Shown: one piece after another, positions 55,429 through 64,000 of the stretch
Position numbering within the stretch: position 1 is the first letter of the stretch
Layout: each line of letters opens with the position of its first letter
NCBI RefSeq assembly: GCF_042100115.1
Contig: NC_091272.1
Coordinates: forward strand, 744,001-808,000
Direction: 5' to 3'
From: Alternaria dauci
Taxonomy: Eukaryota > Ascomycota > Dothideomycetes > Pleosporales > Pleosporaceae
Length of the DNA stretch: 64,000 nt
Made by a program: the position numbers and the translations under genes
The notes under the pieces: model-generated
What the model was told of the DNA's origin: nothing
Databases searched by the model: none
The model's input: only the letters and a program-made list of their open reading frames with translations

Positions 55429-57225
55429 TTACCCAATAGACTTTCCCCTCCTTCCCTTCCCACACTCCCTCTTACTCAACGGCTCATCGGGGAAAACCCA
55501 ACCCCGAACCCTCTTCGCCTCCCTTTTCTCGCCAAGCTGCGGCTTGGGGATCCAGGTATCCTTGTCCAAGAAGTTTTGCCTTGTCAACGCAGCAGGGCCA
55601 CCAACGTCCATGCGCCAGGTACCCATACCCTCAAACGGGTTCTCCTTGGCGAGCATGTGCAAGTACCAAAGAGCGAGGGCAGCAGTGAGCTGGATGTCGC
55701 CAGTCTCGGGATGGGAACCGGAAGTTGAGAGACGGATGGGAGCAGAGGTCTCCAAGTACCCGTAAATGGGCACACCGGCTTGTGCGTTGACGGTTGTGGG
55801 GTCGGGTGTGGAGAAGGAAGATGGGCCGCCACAGCGGACGCAGAGGAGCTCGATCTCGGTCATGATGAAGCCGTAGCGGCAGCCGTGCTCGCGCATGACG
55901 CGGTGGAGGTGAGCGAGACCCTGGAGGTAGAGAACTTGCTTAGGGGGTGACTCGCTGCGCATGCCGGTGTTCCATTGGTCGTAGCACTTGACAAGACCGA
56001 CGACGCGGCCTCGGCTGTCGCCGAAAAGAGTCTTCTCGTAGTCGGAGGGGTAGTTGGAGACGAACTCTGGTTGTTGGCGTTGACCGGCGACGGGCTTGAT
56101 TGCACGCATGATCATGTGAGAGTTTCCTTGGGCAACCTTGAGCGCAGCGTTGACCTTGTTGGCGTAGTAGTTTGTGCAAATGTCTTGGAGCGCAGACTCG
56201 TTCTCTGGTTGCAGGTTCTGGCGGCAGGGCTGGGGAAGGTAGTTGGCTGGGACAGGAACCTCAAGAAGAGGAAGGACTGAAGGGATAGACTTGATGGTGG
56301 TGATGTTGAAGTCTTCCCAGCTGCGGAGGTTGCGAATGTCCCACCAGAAGTGGTTGTTGATGCCGCGTGGTGCGCTAGTGACGCGGCGAACCAGAGATGG
56401 AGAGGGGTTGGTAGAGGAGAGGTATTCAACCAGAGATGATGTAGCAGGGACTTGCTGAAAGCTGTCAAAGCTGACATCTGTGAAAGCGGGGTACTGTACA
56501 GCCGGCGCTGCCTCAAACTCTGGGACAATAAAGTCTTGAGTGCACGTGGAGGTGAAGCTGGGCATGTCTTGAACTGAAGAGTAGGAAGATGGAAGGGAAG
56601 TGACGAGGCTCAGGTTGGACTGAGGCGCAGTTGAAGCAGTGACATAGCTGGGCATGTTGCGGTAGGTGGGGAAGCCATATCGGCTGATCACCTGCTCATC
56701 GACGCTTCCAGCAGAGCCAGCGCGAGCATGGCGAGCTCGGTTGGCCGAAGTAGAGCGGGAGTGCGAGCCAACGTACGAAGACCGACGCGGAAGCTCGGGT
56801 TGTTGTGGGAATGTAATAGGGGAGTTGAGAGTAGAGAGATTGAAGTCGTATGAGGAAGCTGTCGACACGGGAGAGGTCATCGTGCTGTGGGCGTTGTGCA
56901 TGTTGTGGTTGAAAGGACTGGAATCACGACGAGCCATCGAGGCTGGCCGTGAGTAAGGGCTGTAGGCATAGCCGATACTGGAGGAAGTAGACGTCGTCCT
57001 GCGATGTCTGATGGGACCACTGGCGGGCTCGGCAACTTGATCTTGCATACGGACCTTGGGGAGGAGAACAGGTCCATATTGCCGAACTGGTGACCGTGGA
57101 GGAGTAGGACCAGCGAGTTGAGGTTCTGGTGATGAGGCTTGGGAGTAGTATGTGACGTCCGAGCCGACGCTGCCCGGGACGTAGTTGAAGGGAGCAGTCG
57201 GGGGTGTTGTTTGACGGCTGTACAT
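55429..57225 (-). CDS. conserved fungal protein of unknown function
   Basis: 598 codons in one open frame. Residues 1-290 are Ser/Pro/Thr/Arg-rich and probably disordered, with repeated SRPASMARRD/SVGSHS-type phosphorylatable stretches. Residues about 290-560 are a compact conserved region with NNHFWWDIRNLRSWEDFN, FVSNYPSDYEKTLFG, GRVVGLVKCYDQWNTGMR, MREHGCRYGFIMTEIELLCVRCGG and QLTAALALWYLHMLAKENP. I recognise this as a widespread ascomycete domain seen in proteins carrying database labels such as sialidase, without an enzymatic motif. The C-terminus is basic (KRECGKGRRGKS). A 5'-UTR intron is likely (donor 57302, acceptor 57250) just upstream of the ATG at 57225. Function unknown. Confidence 0.78.
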   Translation of the reverse strand: MYSRQTTPPTAPFNYVPGSVGSDVTYYSQASSPEPQLAGPTPPRSPVRQYGPVLLPKVRMQDQVAEPASGPIRHRRTTSTSSSIGYAYSPYSRPASMARRDSSPFNHNMHNAHSTMTSPVSTASSYDFNLSTLNSPITFPQQPELPRRSSYVGSHSRSTSANRARHARAGSAGSVDEQVISRYGFPTYRNMPSYVTASTAPQSNLSLVTSLPSSYSSVQDMPSFTSTCTQDFIVPEFEAAPAVQYPAFTDVSFDSFQQVPATSSLVEYLSSTNPSPSLVRRVTSAPRGINNHFWWDIRNLRSWEDFNITTIKSIPSVLPLLEVPVPANYLPQPCRQNLQPENESALQDICTNYYANKVNAALKVAQGNSHMIMRAIKPVAGQRQQPEFVSNYPSDYEKTLFGDSRGRVVGLVKCYDQWNTGMRSESPPKQVLYLQGLAHLHRVMREHGCRYGFIMTEIELLCVRCGGPSSFSTPDPTTVNAQAGVPIYGYLETSAPIRLSTSGSHPETGDIQLTAALALWYLHMLAKENPFEGMGTWRMDVGGPAALTRQNFLDKDTWIPKPQLGEKREAKRVRGWVFPDEPLSKRECGKGRRGKSIG

Positions 57226-58949
57226 GAGGAATGATGTGAAGCTACCAGGCTACATTGCATCAGCACCAATGATTCGAATCGAGGGCAAAAGCAATGACTT
57301 ACGCGGTGGAGACGGAGAACAGAGGCAGGAAGAGATTATCGAATAGGGATTAGTAGCAGAGTCCAGCTCCAAGTGTCTAAGACAGAAATGCAAAAGTTAG
57401 GGAAGGAAAAGGAAATGAGACACAATCGACTCGTCGGGCAGTGCTCTAGATGAAGTGCTTGAAGAAGCTGATGGAGTGGTGGATTGCGGCACAGACAGAC
57501 TTCTTATCCTTCCTGTTCCCCGCGTAGAGACACGAGAACCAACGCTCACTCTGCGCTAAAACATCTGAAACACGATCCATCGAAGGGCCAGCACCCGGGG
57601 AGTTGGACCGGTAGTCGTTCTGGCGGTCTGGCGGCAGTATCAGAGCATCCTTCTACAACATGCGAGCCTCACAAGGCGTCTGAAACATAGCGCTGCTGGT
57701 GCTTGGCTTGGGCGAGTACGTGGCTAGCGAACGACTCTGGCTATGCTATTCTCGAGGCGTTGCATACTCGATGCAGTATGGTGGCATGTTCATAGAGCCT
57801 CTCAGTGGCTACAGCTATGAAGAAGGGTACGGAAGCGGTAAGCGGGCCAGCGAGGCGCCTGCACATGGGGCGGTTGGATAACATGAAACCGGCAGCCTCG
57901 GCGCCGCATAGCAGAGTTCTAGTGTGTAGTACTACACTGAGGGACTTTTCTCGACGGGCGCCGGGGCGGCAGTTTGACATTGGCAGCGCGAAGGGACGAA
58001 TAGACGGTCGTGGTGTTGTCGGCTTAGCGCCTGCCGTGTCGTCCGTGCTGGGTCCCGCGATGCGTGGGGCATCTGCAGCCCGTTAAGAGTCATCGAGGGC
58101 AGAAAGCGGGATGATTGGACCACGACGCTCCAGCGTTTCGTTTCTGCGGAGCGACATGCGTCTTCCCGCATGCCCGCCATGCACGAACGAGTGACTCACA
58201 ATGGGCGGAGAGAAGTGTATTCACGACTATAACACGCTTCCTAGACCGCTCACACGTCGACGCGTTCACCGCGTTGTTGTCAAGCAAGTTTCTTCCGGGT
58301 CTCGGGCCCGCCCACCTGCTGCGCTGTCTGCCATGCCATGCTATGCGACTCGACTTGATGCACAGCCCCCGGCGGCGTCTTGAGCTCGACCTACGAAGAA
58401 GCGCAAACTGACGTTCGGACGCTCCCGAAGACAGCGCGAGTGTCGTTCTCGTCCAATGTACCACGGACCGGGCAATCTGACTGGCCCCATATCCATCTGC
58501 CAATCCAAGCGCCCGTACTCCCAAACGTTGCACCCGGAAACGCTCTCGTGGAGAAAATTTCCGGCCTTACCCATCGTCTTCCTTGAGCCTCATAGTCTAT
58601 TAAGCGCCCACATTTGCCCCAAGGGGAGATATTAGCCTCGAGCATAGTCACCAAATATAGCTCATACGGGACGAAACCGGCTGCGAAAAGGCCGTTAATT
58701 GCCTCAATGTGGAGTTTAATTGTCAAACGTGCCTGGGGCTAGAATTGCTTCATCGAGCGCTGACAGCGGATTGGCGCGAGGTTTGGCAGCCTTCATTTCG
58801 GTTTCATGAGCTTCGCAAGAGCCTCATCCGATGTCATGCTTCGATCTAGGCGCCCTTGTACATTGCTGTGAATTTCGGCGGCCGACAGAAACTACCTTCC
58901 GAGCTCTCCTTGCTGGCCTGAATTGTCATCATCCCTTGCACATGCCACG
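57226..58949. other. intergenic region with a probable 5'-UTR intron
   Basis: About 1.7 kb. At 57250-57302 there is a convincing intron on the minus strand (gtaagtc...gctgatgcaatgtag) in the leader of the previous gene. The rest has short frames without domains and ends at the oxidoreductase stop codon. Confidence 0.45.
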
Positions 58950-60619
58950 TTACCGCTCGTGTAATCGATACTCCACCGACTCGGTCCACCACTTCTTCCA
59001 GTCGACCACCTGGCGCTTCGTTCGAGCGTCTTCGGCCGCGAAAACCATGGCATGACTGCGGAACGCCTCGTCAAGGTCGCATCCGAGGTACTGTCGCTGA
59101 GCATCTGACGCGGGCATGGCGCCAGAGTCGACAGCGTTGACCGCCATGAGAAACTGTCGTGCAAGTCCCTCGTCACCACCGCCGTGACCGCCGCCTGCAA
59201 GATGGGGATTATGGGTTTTGGTTTGCCCTGTGGAGAAGTTGTAAACTTTGATGTTGGTGCTGTCGTACTCAATCTCGCCTTTGGTGCCGTAGATGCGACC
59301 TCGCCGTTCGCATTGCTTCTCGGTGAAAGCGATCATGTGGAACTGCGCTGTCTTTGCGCCGCGGCCGTGCAATAAAGGTAGGCCATCGTCGTCCTTTGCA
59401 ATCGGATCATCGTCCCACGTGATAGTGACCATCTGGTCGTCACAAACATCGTTCTCCGACTCCCAGACACATCGCCCGAACCATGGGCGCTGTTCAACTT
59501 CGCTCGTCGGAGTGTCAACGTTGTAGTCTTCTGCCAGATTTTGGAGAAGCTGTTTTTCGGCTGCCTCTCTCCCCACGGTCTTGTAAATGTCTTCAATTTC
59601 TGGATTCACAATCTTCACTGGCCAATCCGTGTTGCCGTTGTTCAAATGTCTTTCGAGATAAATCTTCTTCGCACTGTAGTCGCATTCAGATTCGTGCGCG
59701 CAGGATAGACAGTTCGTAGCTGACCCAGCTGCTTTTGGTTTGCGCTCCCTGCGGAAGAACTTGCGAGACCCAGTGGAGGTGATGTACGAGGGAAGGTGAG
59801 GTGTCGCATTCTCCGTGTTTGGGCCAGGTGAGCAGAGCATCCACATGAGAAAATCGATGTCGTGGCATGACTTTGTAAGCAGAGATGGCGCAGTCTTTGA
59901 CTCCTTCCTCCAGTTTCCCCTGTTCCTGTTAGTACCAGACTTTTGAAAGAATAGACGGGTCGATCACACCTGACATAGCTGTGGGAGAAATGCCACCAGC
60001 CGACCGGCTCGACATGTTCGATGCTCAGCACATCCCCAATAACATTCTTCTCGAGTACCAGCTGTCTCAATAGCATATTATGCGGCGAATAACGCAACAC
60101 ATGGCAAATGCCGAAGATCGTTTCTTTGGCTTTGCTTCCGCCGTCAGGGGCCTTGAGTGCTCTGTACATCCTCATGCAACTATCCAACCCCGTGCTCATG
60201 GGTTTTTCACACGAGATATGTACGCCCATATCAGCAATCCCACAAACGACTTCCTCATGCATCTCATCGAGTACGCAGACAAACACTGCGTTGACTCCTT
60301 TCTCTACATCGTGGCCAGCTCTTTCTTGCTCTCTTCTTTTCACCTCATACTCCTTCCAGTCTGTCCAACTGGAGAATGATTGATCACTGGTGGCCTGCTT
60401 TCCGCTGCCCCAGATGAATCTGCGACCAAACTCGCCGCGCTTGTAGTCACTGGGCTCACATACAGCCGCGATGACGGAGTTTGTTGAAGAAAGCGCGGCT
60501 TCGGCGTAGGCAGTGCCACGACTTCCTGCCCCGATGATGAGGACGCGAGGTGGGTCCTTGAAGGTTTGCTTCCCTACAGCCTGGAGGAAGACTGTCTCGT
60601 CTGCTTCGAGGCTTGGCAT
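58950..60619 (-). CDS. Gfo/Idh/MocA-family NAD(P)-dependent oxidoreductase
   Basis: Two exons (60619-59970 and 59919-58950), 539 codons. N-terminal Rossmann fold: VLIIGAGSRGTAYAEAAL (GxGxxG) near residues 26-43, AVCEP, a VFVCVLDEMHEEVV strand-turn, and the CEKPMST box near 137 (the family EKP motif). The central part reads WHFSHSYVRGNW and SCHDIDFLMWML, equivalent to the usual GxHxxD-like active-site segment. A Cys-containing insert (CLSCAHESEC) precedes a charged region, and the C-terminal domain forms the substrate side (FTEKQCERRGRIYGTKGEIEYD). Members oxidise sugars or inositols, or reduce keto-sugars. The insert makes this longer than the usual 350-400 residues. Substrate unknown. Confidence 0.87.
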
Positions 60620-61272
60620 GTTGTTGATTGGTGATGATAGTTGAGTTGGAATGTGCAGGGCAGGAATCGCTCGTTGTGGCTAAGATCGCTCCAGCTTTTG
60701 ATACAATCTACGTGGCACTAATTTCCTGCAACCAATATCTGACTTAAGTCAGCCGTATTCGTGTCTTATATGTCTGCCAAGTTCCTTCTGCCCGCCGCAG
60801 TTCGATACGTGTTGGACGATACGAAAGAATGGATGATTGGCAGATCCGTGCGGCGGTTGCTCTGTTTGGTGACCGGACAGCACAAGTGAGGGGAAGCTGA
60901 GGTTCGACTACGAGCGTAGCATCGATGTTGTTGCATTGCAGGCCAGACATCATCACGATTGGTGGTTACTGTTGGGGAAAGAACGCCACGTGCATCGTTG
61001 GCCAATGAGATGACTGCTGATAAAGCCACGCCAGCGACGTAGTACTCAGGGTGCATGGGTGCCATATGGGGCCTTAGAATGCTGAGAATGACAGTATTAG
61101 CATTTCGCCAGGTGCTTCAATTGCACCATGTCATACATCTTTCATTCGTGTGTTTCACTTTTATATCGAGTGATATCTACCCCAAGCTTGTCCACTACAC
61201 CATCGCCATTGATATTCCAAACGTAAAGTCGTCTGCTCGTCGCTCCCAGTACAAAGGTCATCAATGCCCGAG
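60620..61272. other. intergenic region
   Basis: 653 bp: promoter of the oxidoreductase gene and 3' UTR of the ubiquitin protease gene. Nothing else seen. Confidence 0.5.
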
Positions 61273-63135
61273 TCAGGCCTTGTTCAACTCATAAAACAAC
61301 AAGTACACATCCTTCTGCATGTTCAAAACTTCAGACGTCTTGCTCTCCTTGATCTTGTCGTCGCTGATGCGCCACCACCTGTTGCTTGTCTTCTTTGATT
61401 TTCGTCGCAGAGGATTTGACTCTTTGATCGATGACGCTTTCTCTGATGCACGCTCTTTCAGCGACCGGACGCTCCTTGTACGCGACAAGGAATCGCTGCC
61501 GATTCCTGTCTCGGTAGAGGATGGTATCGTCTGCAGTAAATCAGAATCAGACATCCGTGGCGCGGAAGTCGGCGCTGGTCCTCTTGACGAAGAAGGTATA
61601 GTATCTTGGGAAGATAGCGACCGTGTTGAAGGAGAGTCCAGTGTGGGTGTGGATGGGACTGGTGAGCCGCGGTCGATGGTATTGGGGAGGTTGAGTGCTG
61701 AGATTCGTGGGCTTTGCATGGCTGAGGGTACTGCGGAGGGTGCTGCGGATGGGTATGGGCTGGCCTGGCGGCTGTATGCGCCTTCAGTACCAAGGGTCGC
61801 ATTTGTGGAAAACGGGAGAGGCTGCACTTGACGGCGGAAGGATTCGTAGTGGCCGCTATTGTGACTACCCTTGTGTGTAACCATTCCAAGCAGTCGGTAG
61901 TTCTTCCGATTCAATAGTCCGCCCAAGGGCAAAGCTTCAGGGAAGGCGACCTTGGCCATGTTCTTCGTGGAGGCAGCACCGATGGCGAAGGTCGATCGCG
62001 ACAGATGTATCGCAAGAACCTTGGGGAATTGCGAGATGTACATATGACGTGATATGCGACGCTTGGGCGCCTGGCTCGTATCTGGAAGCTCAACACCATC
62101 AGGCGGCTGTTCAGGATCCTCCTCTAACGCTTGTCGAATCTTGGCGATATCTGACTGTAGACGCGACTGTGCATCCGAGTCGGTGGTTTGCGAGAGTTGG
62201 TGGTCTTTGCTCCTCAGCGCATGCTCTAGCCGACAGCGCTCGCACTTGAAATCGTCTATGTATTCGATCTTGAGCATTCCATCGAGACAGGCGTTGAGGG
62301 AGGTGGAGGAGGCTTGCGGTACGTTCAGGGTCAGGGTGACAAAGGTCGACACGGTGGGCTTTGGCTTGAAGTGACATGTCAGGCACTCAATCTGCGATTC
62401 GATCTTGCCTTCGAATGGGAAGCCCTCCTCGTCTGAGGGCGCGTCATCCTCTTCCGCCTCTTCCTCGATACCATCGCTACCAGAACCCTCAGGCGGTGCT
62501 GCGCCGAACTGCTGTTGGATTTCCCTCCTTTCCGATGCGCCGTCCCCAGTCGTGATCGTGGCGCCTGCCCGTGACGCCTGTCGCCTGGCCTTGCCGCCGG
62601 CGTGGTACTCATCGCATAGGCGCTCGGTGACTATCTGGAGAAATTCTTGCGCATCCTGCTGTTGCCGGCTGATCCGGGTGCCGAATGCGTGCTCGAGCGA
62701 CCGAATAAAGGGCTGTGGAGAGATGGTCTTCTTGTATATGGGCCGCTCGTTAAGCTTGTCGAGGATGTCCTTGAGTCCATGGGTCAGAATGCCTCTCTGC
62801 AGGCCCTCTAACTTTGCGGTCCTTGCGGGCCCTGTCTCGGCATTTAACCTTTCAGGGTCCACGTCATAAACGTCTGGTCCATCGAGCTTGCGCCGGTGGG
62901 TTTCCCGTATGAGATATATGCGCAAGTCTGGCAAGCCAGCCAGTGCCTGCAGCACGGAATTGATGAAGCAGTCGTTGGCCACATTGCTGAGGCCCACTAC
63001 GCCCTTCTTCTTGCTGCTGGCTGCATTTGCATCGTCGTCGAGAAAGTACGTCGGGCCAAAGACATAGACGAGGGTAATGGCAGCGAGGGAGGCTCCTGCA
63101 GCGTAGGTTGCGATGGTGAGGGGCTTCTCAGGCAT
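61273..63135 (-). CDS. membrane-anchored ubiquitin carboxyl-terminal hydrolase (USP/C19; Ubp16/USP30-like)
   Basis: Intronless 620-codon frame. An N-terminal hydrophobic helix (IATYAAGASLAAITLVYVFG, residues 8-27) precedes the catalytic Cys box GLSNVANDCFINSVLQAL (Cys56). The QQQDAQEFLQ segment is at about 155, a zinc-ribbon-like C-X2-C pair (CLTC...CERC) flanks the core, and the His box GSHNSGHYESF is near 430. A Ser/Pro-rich insertion follows, then the final RWWRISDDKI...YLLFYEL. USP enzymes remove ubiquitin from proteins. The N-terminal anchor plus a compact USP domain is the layout of yeast Ubp16 and human USP30 (mitochondrial outer membrane), so that location is inferred. Start at ATG 63135. 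Confidence 0.9.
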   Translation of the reverse strand: MPEKPLTIATYAAGASLAAITLVYVFGPTYFLDDDANAASSKKKGVVGLSNVANDCFINSVLQALAGLPDLRIYLIRETHRRKLDGPDVYDVDPERLNAETGPARTAKLEGLQRGILTHGLKDILDKLNERPIYKKTISPQPFIRSLEHAFGTRISRQQQDAQEFLQIVTERLCDEYHAGGKARRQASRAGATITTGDGASERREIQQQFGAAPPEGSGSDGIEEEAEEDDAPSDEEGFPFEGKIESQIECLTCHFKPKPTVSTFVTLTLNVPQASSTSLNACLDGMLKIEYIDDFKCERCRLEHALRSKDHQLSQTTDSDAQSRLQSDIAKIRQALEEDPEQPPDGVELPDTSQAPKRRISRHMYISQFPKVLAIHLSRSTFAIGAASTKNMAKVAFPEALPLGGLLNRKNYRLLGMVTHKGSHNSGHYESFRRQVQPLPFSTNATLGTEGAYSRQASPYPSAAPSAVPSAMQSPRISALNLPNTIDRGSPVPSTPTLDSPSTRSLSSQDTIPSSSRGPAPTSAPRMSDSDLLQTIPSSTETGIGSDSLSRTRSVRSLKERASEKASSIKESNPLRRKSKKTSNRWWRISDDKIKESKTSEVLNMQKDVYLLFYELNKA

Positions 63136-63497
63136 CTTGCGGCGCCTGTCACTCCCGCTACCGCAGGATTGGATGGAGGGTCTGGGGTCGTGTACGGTGT
63201 CGCGAAGGCTGTGCTCTGTCGTTCTAGGCTTGTGCGGCGGGAATGCTATGGGTAGGGCGTAGAGTATGTCTGACTACCACATCAGCCATGGTCTGACTGC
63301 TGCCCAGCTTGGGATATCGCGCTGGCCGTCATCTGTCGTTTGCTTGTGAGGCGGGCGCAAAAGTATGCCGAGCCTAACTCGCGGCAAGTAGCACCGGCCA
63401 GTGGCACCTTCCGCCCTCCGTCGCAAGGATCTCCACATCTGAATGGACGTCTTGCACTTTTCCTGAAATCAAATCACATCCGACCACGACACGCCCA
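63136..63497. other. divergent promoter region
   Basis: 362 bp between the ubiquitin protease and ribosomal protein start codons. GC-rich, without open frames of note. Confidence 0.5.
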
Positions 63498-64000
63498 ATG
63501 GCTTCACTGAGGACCTCGACGCTGCTCCCGCAGTGCACGTCGTGTATACGGAGGGTGACGCGGCAGAATTTGGGTGTTTCGGCGTCGCAGCAGACCCGCA
63601 ACATCTCGAAAAAGGCGAAAGAGGCAGAGCGCAACATTGTCGTGAAGCTACTAAAGGACGTGCCAAGATTTGGTCGCGCAGGTACGATGCATCTACTGCC
63701 CAAGTTTGACATGTGCCCTTGAAGCTGTCAAAGCGGCCACAAACACGCACCAGCTCGACATGGCTAATACTACAAAGGATCCTATGTCCCGCTCAACCCT
63801 TCCCTCATGCGTAACCGATGGTTCCCTGCACGCATCGCCGACTATGTCCCCGCTACCCAGATGAAGCAGCTCAAGGCACGGGATGCGGATATGGGCCGCG
63901 ACTTTTCATATGGCGTACGGCTGAACCTGGAGGAGGCCGATGAAGAGACGGACGATCTCATGGAGCGGCCAAAGCACTACGTGCGGCCGATTGAAATCGA
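63498..64000 (+). CDS. mitochondrial large-subunit ribosomal protein bL9m, 3' truncated by window edge
   Basis: Exon 1 (63498-63681) encodes a mitochondrial-type presequence (MASLRTSTLLPQCTSCIRR) and the start of the L9 domain NIVVKLLKDVPRFGRAG. Exon 2 begins at 63778, after a 96-bp intron, with SYVPLNPSLMRNRWFPA and stays open to the last base. In bacterial L9 this first part reads like a VILLEDVxxLGKKG...VxVxxGYARNxLIP pattern, and the order matches. It is known as Mrpl50 in yeast. The protein is cut off by the window, so length and C-terminus are unknown. Confidence 0.85.

Overview
This is nuclear DNA from a filamentous ascomycete. Genes are interrupted by short introns (about 49-61 bp, GT-AG, with CTAAC/CTGAC-like branch sites). 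The content is typically fungal: Zn2Cys6 factors, a HET-domain gene, a non-reducing polyketide synthase, TOR and DUF1996. The polyketide cluster points to Dothideomycetes, order Pleosporales (Alternaria or Parastagonospora relatives). I cannot name the species from the sequence alone.

Layout. 1-611: 3' part of a fungal ISG12 (IFI6/IFI27)-type membrane protein. 1.5-2.8 kb: Zn2Cys6 regulator. 2.9-8.4 kb: zinc-knuckle/RS/CCCH RNA-binding-type protein, single-pass membrane protein, lipid-kinase-like protein, coiled-coil protein. 8.4-11.3 kb: gene-poor DNA. 11.3-12.4 kb: DUF7053-type protein. 12.9-28.8 kb: secondary-metabolite cluster. 28.9-36.8 kb: HET gene, secreted SGNH hydrolase, secreted DUF1996 protein, TDT-family transporter. 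38.6-53.1 kb: housekeeping genes on the minus strand (TOR kinase, SEC12-like exchange factor, importin-7/8-type karyopherin). 55.4-60.6 kb: a conserved fungal protein and a Gfo/Idh/MocA oxidoreductase. 61.3-64.0 kb: a membrane-anchored ubiquitin protease and the start of mitochondrial ribosomal protein bL9m.

The main system is the cluster. Gene content and order (non-reducing PKS, O-methyltransferase, FAD-monooxygenase position, Zn2Cys6 factor, SDR, extradiol dioxygenase) match the alternariol cluster described from Alternaria (pksI-omtI-moxI-aohR-sdrI-doxI). The PKS makes the chain, OmtI would convert alternariol to its monomethyl ether, AohR would activate the set, and SdrI and DoxI are later tailoring enzymes. 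At the moxI position only a broken FAD-monooxygenase remnant is left, so hydroxylated downstream products may be lost. The PKS has SAT-KS-AT-PT-ACP architecture, has Gly where the SAT nucleophile Cys is usual, and lacks a thioesterase. The palindrome CCGCGCGG was found by eye five times in the window, every time inside the cluster, and four of those lie within 300 bp of the sdrI/doxI divergent promoter. It is a candidate AohR operator.

Exon boundaries were derived by hand from splice signals and reading-frame continuity. Protein names rest on motif recognition, not on a database search.
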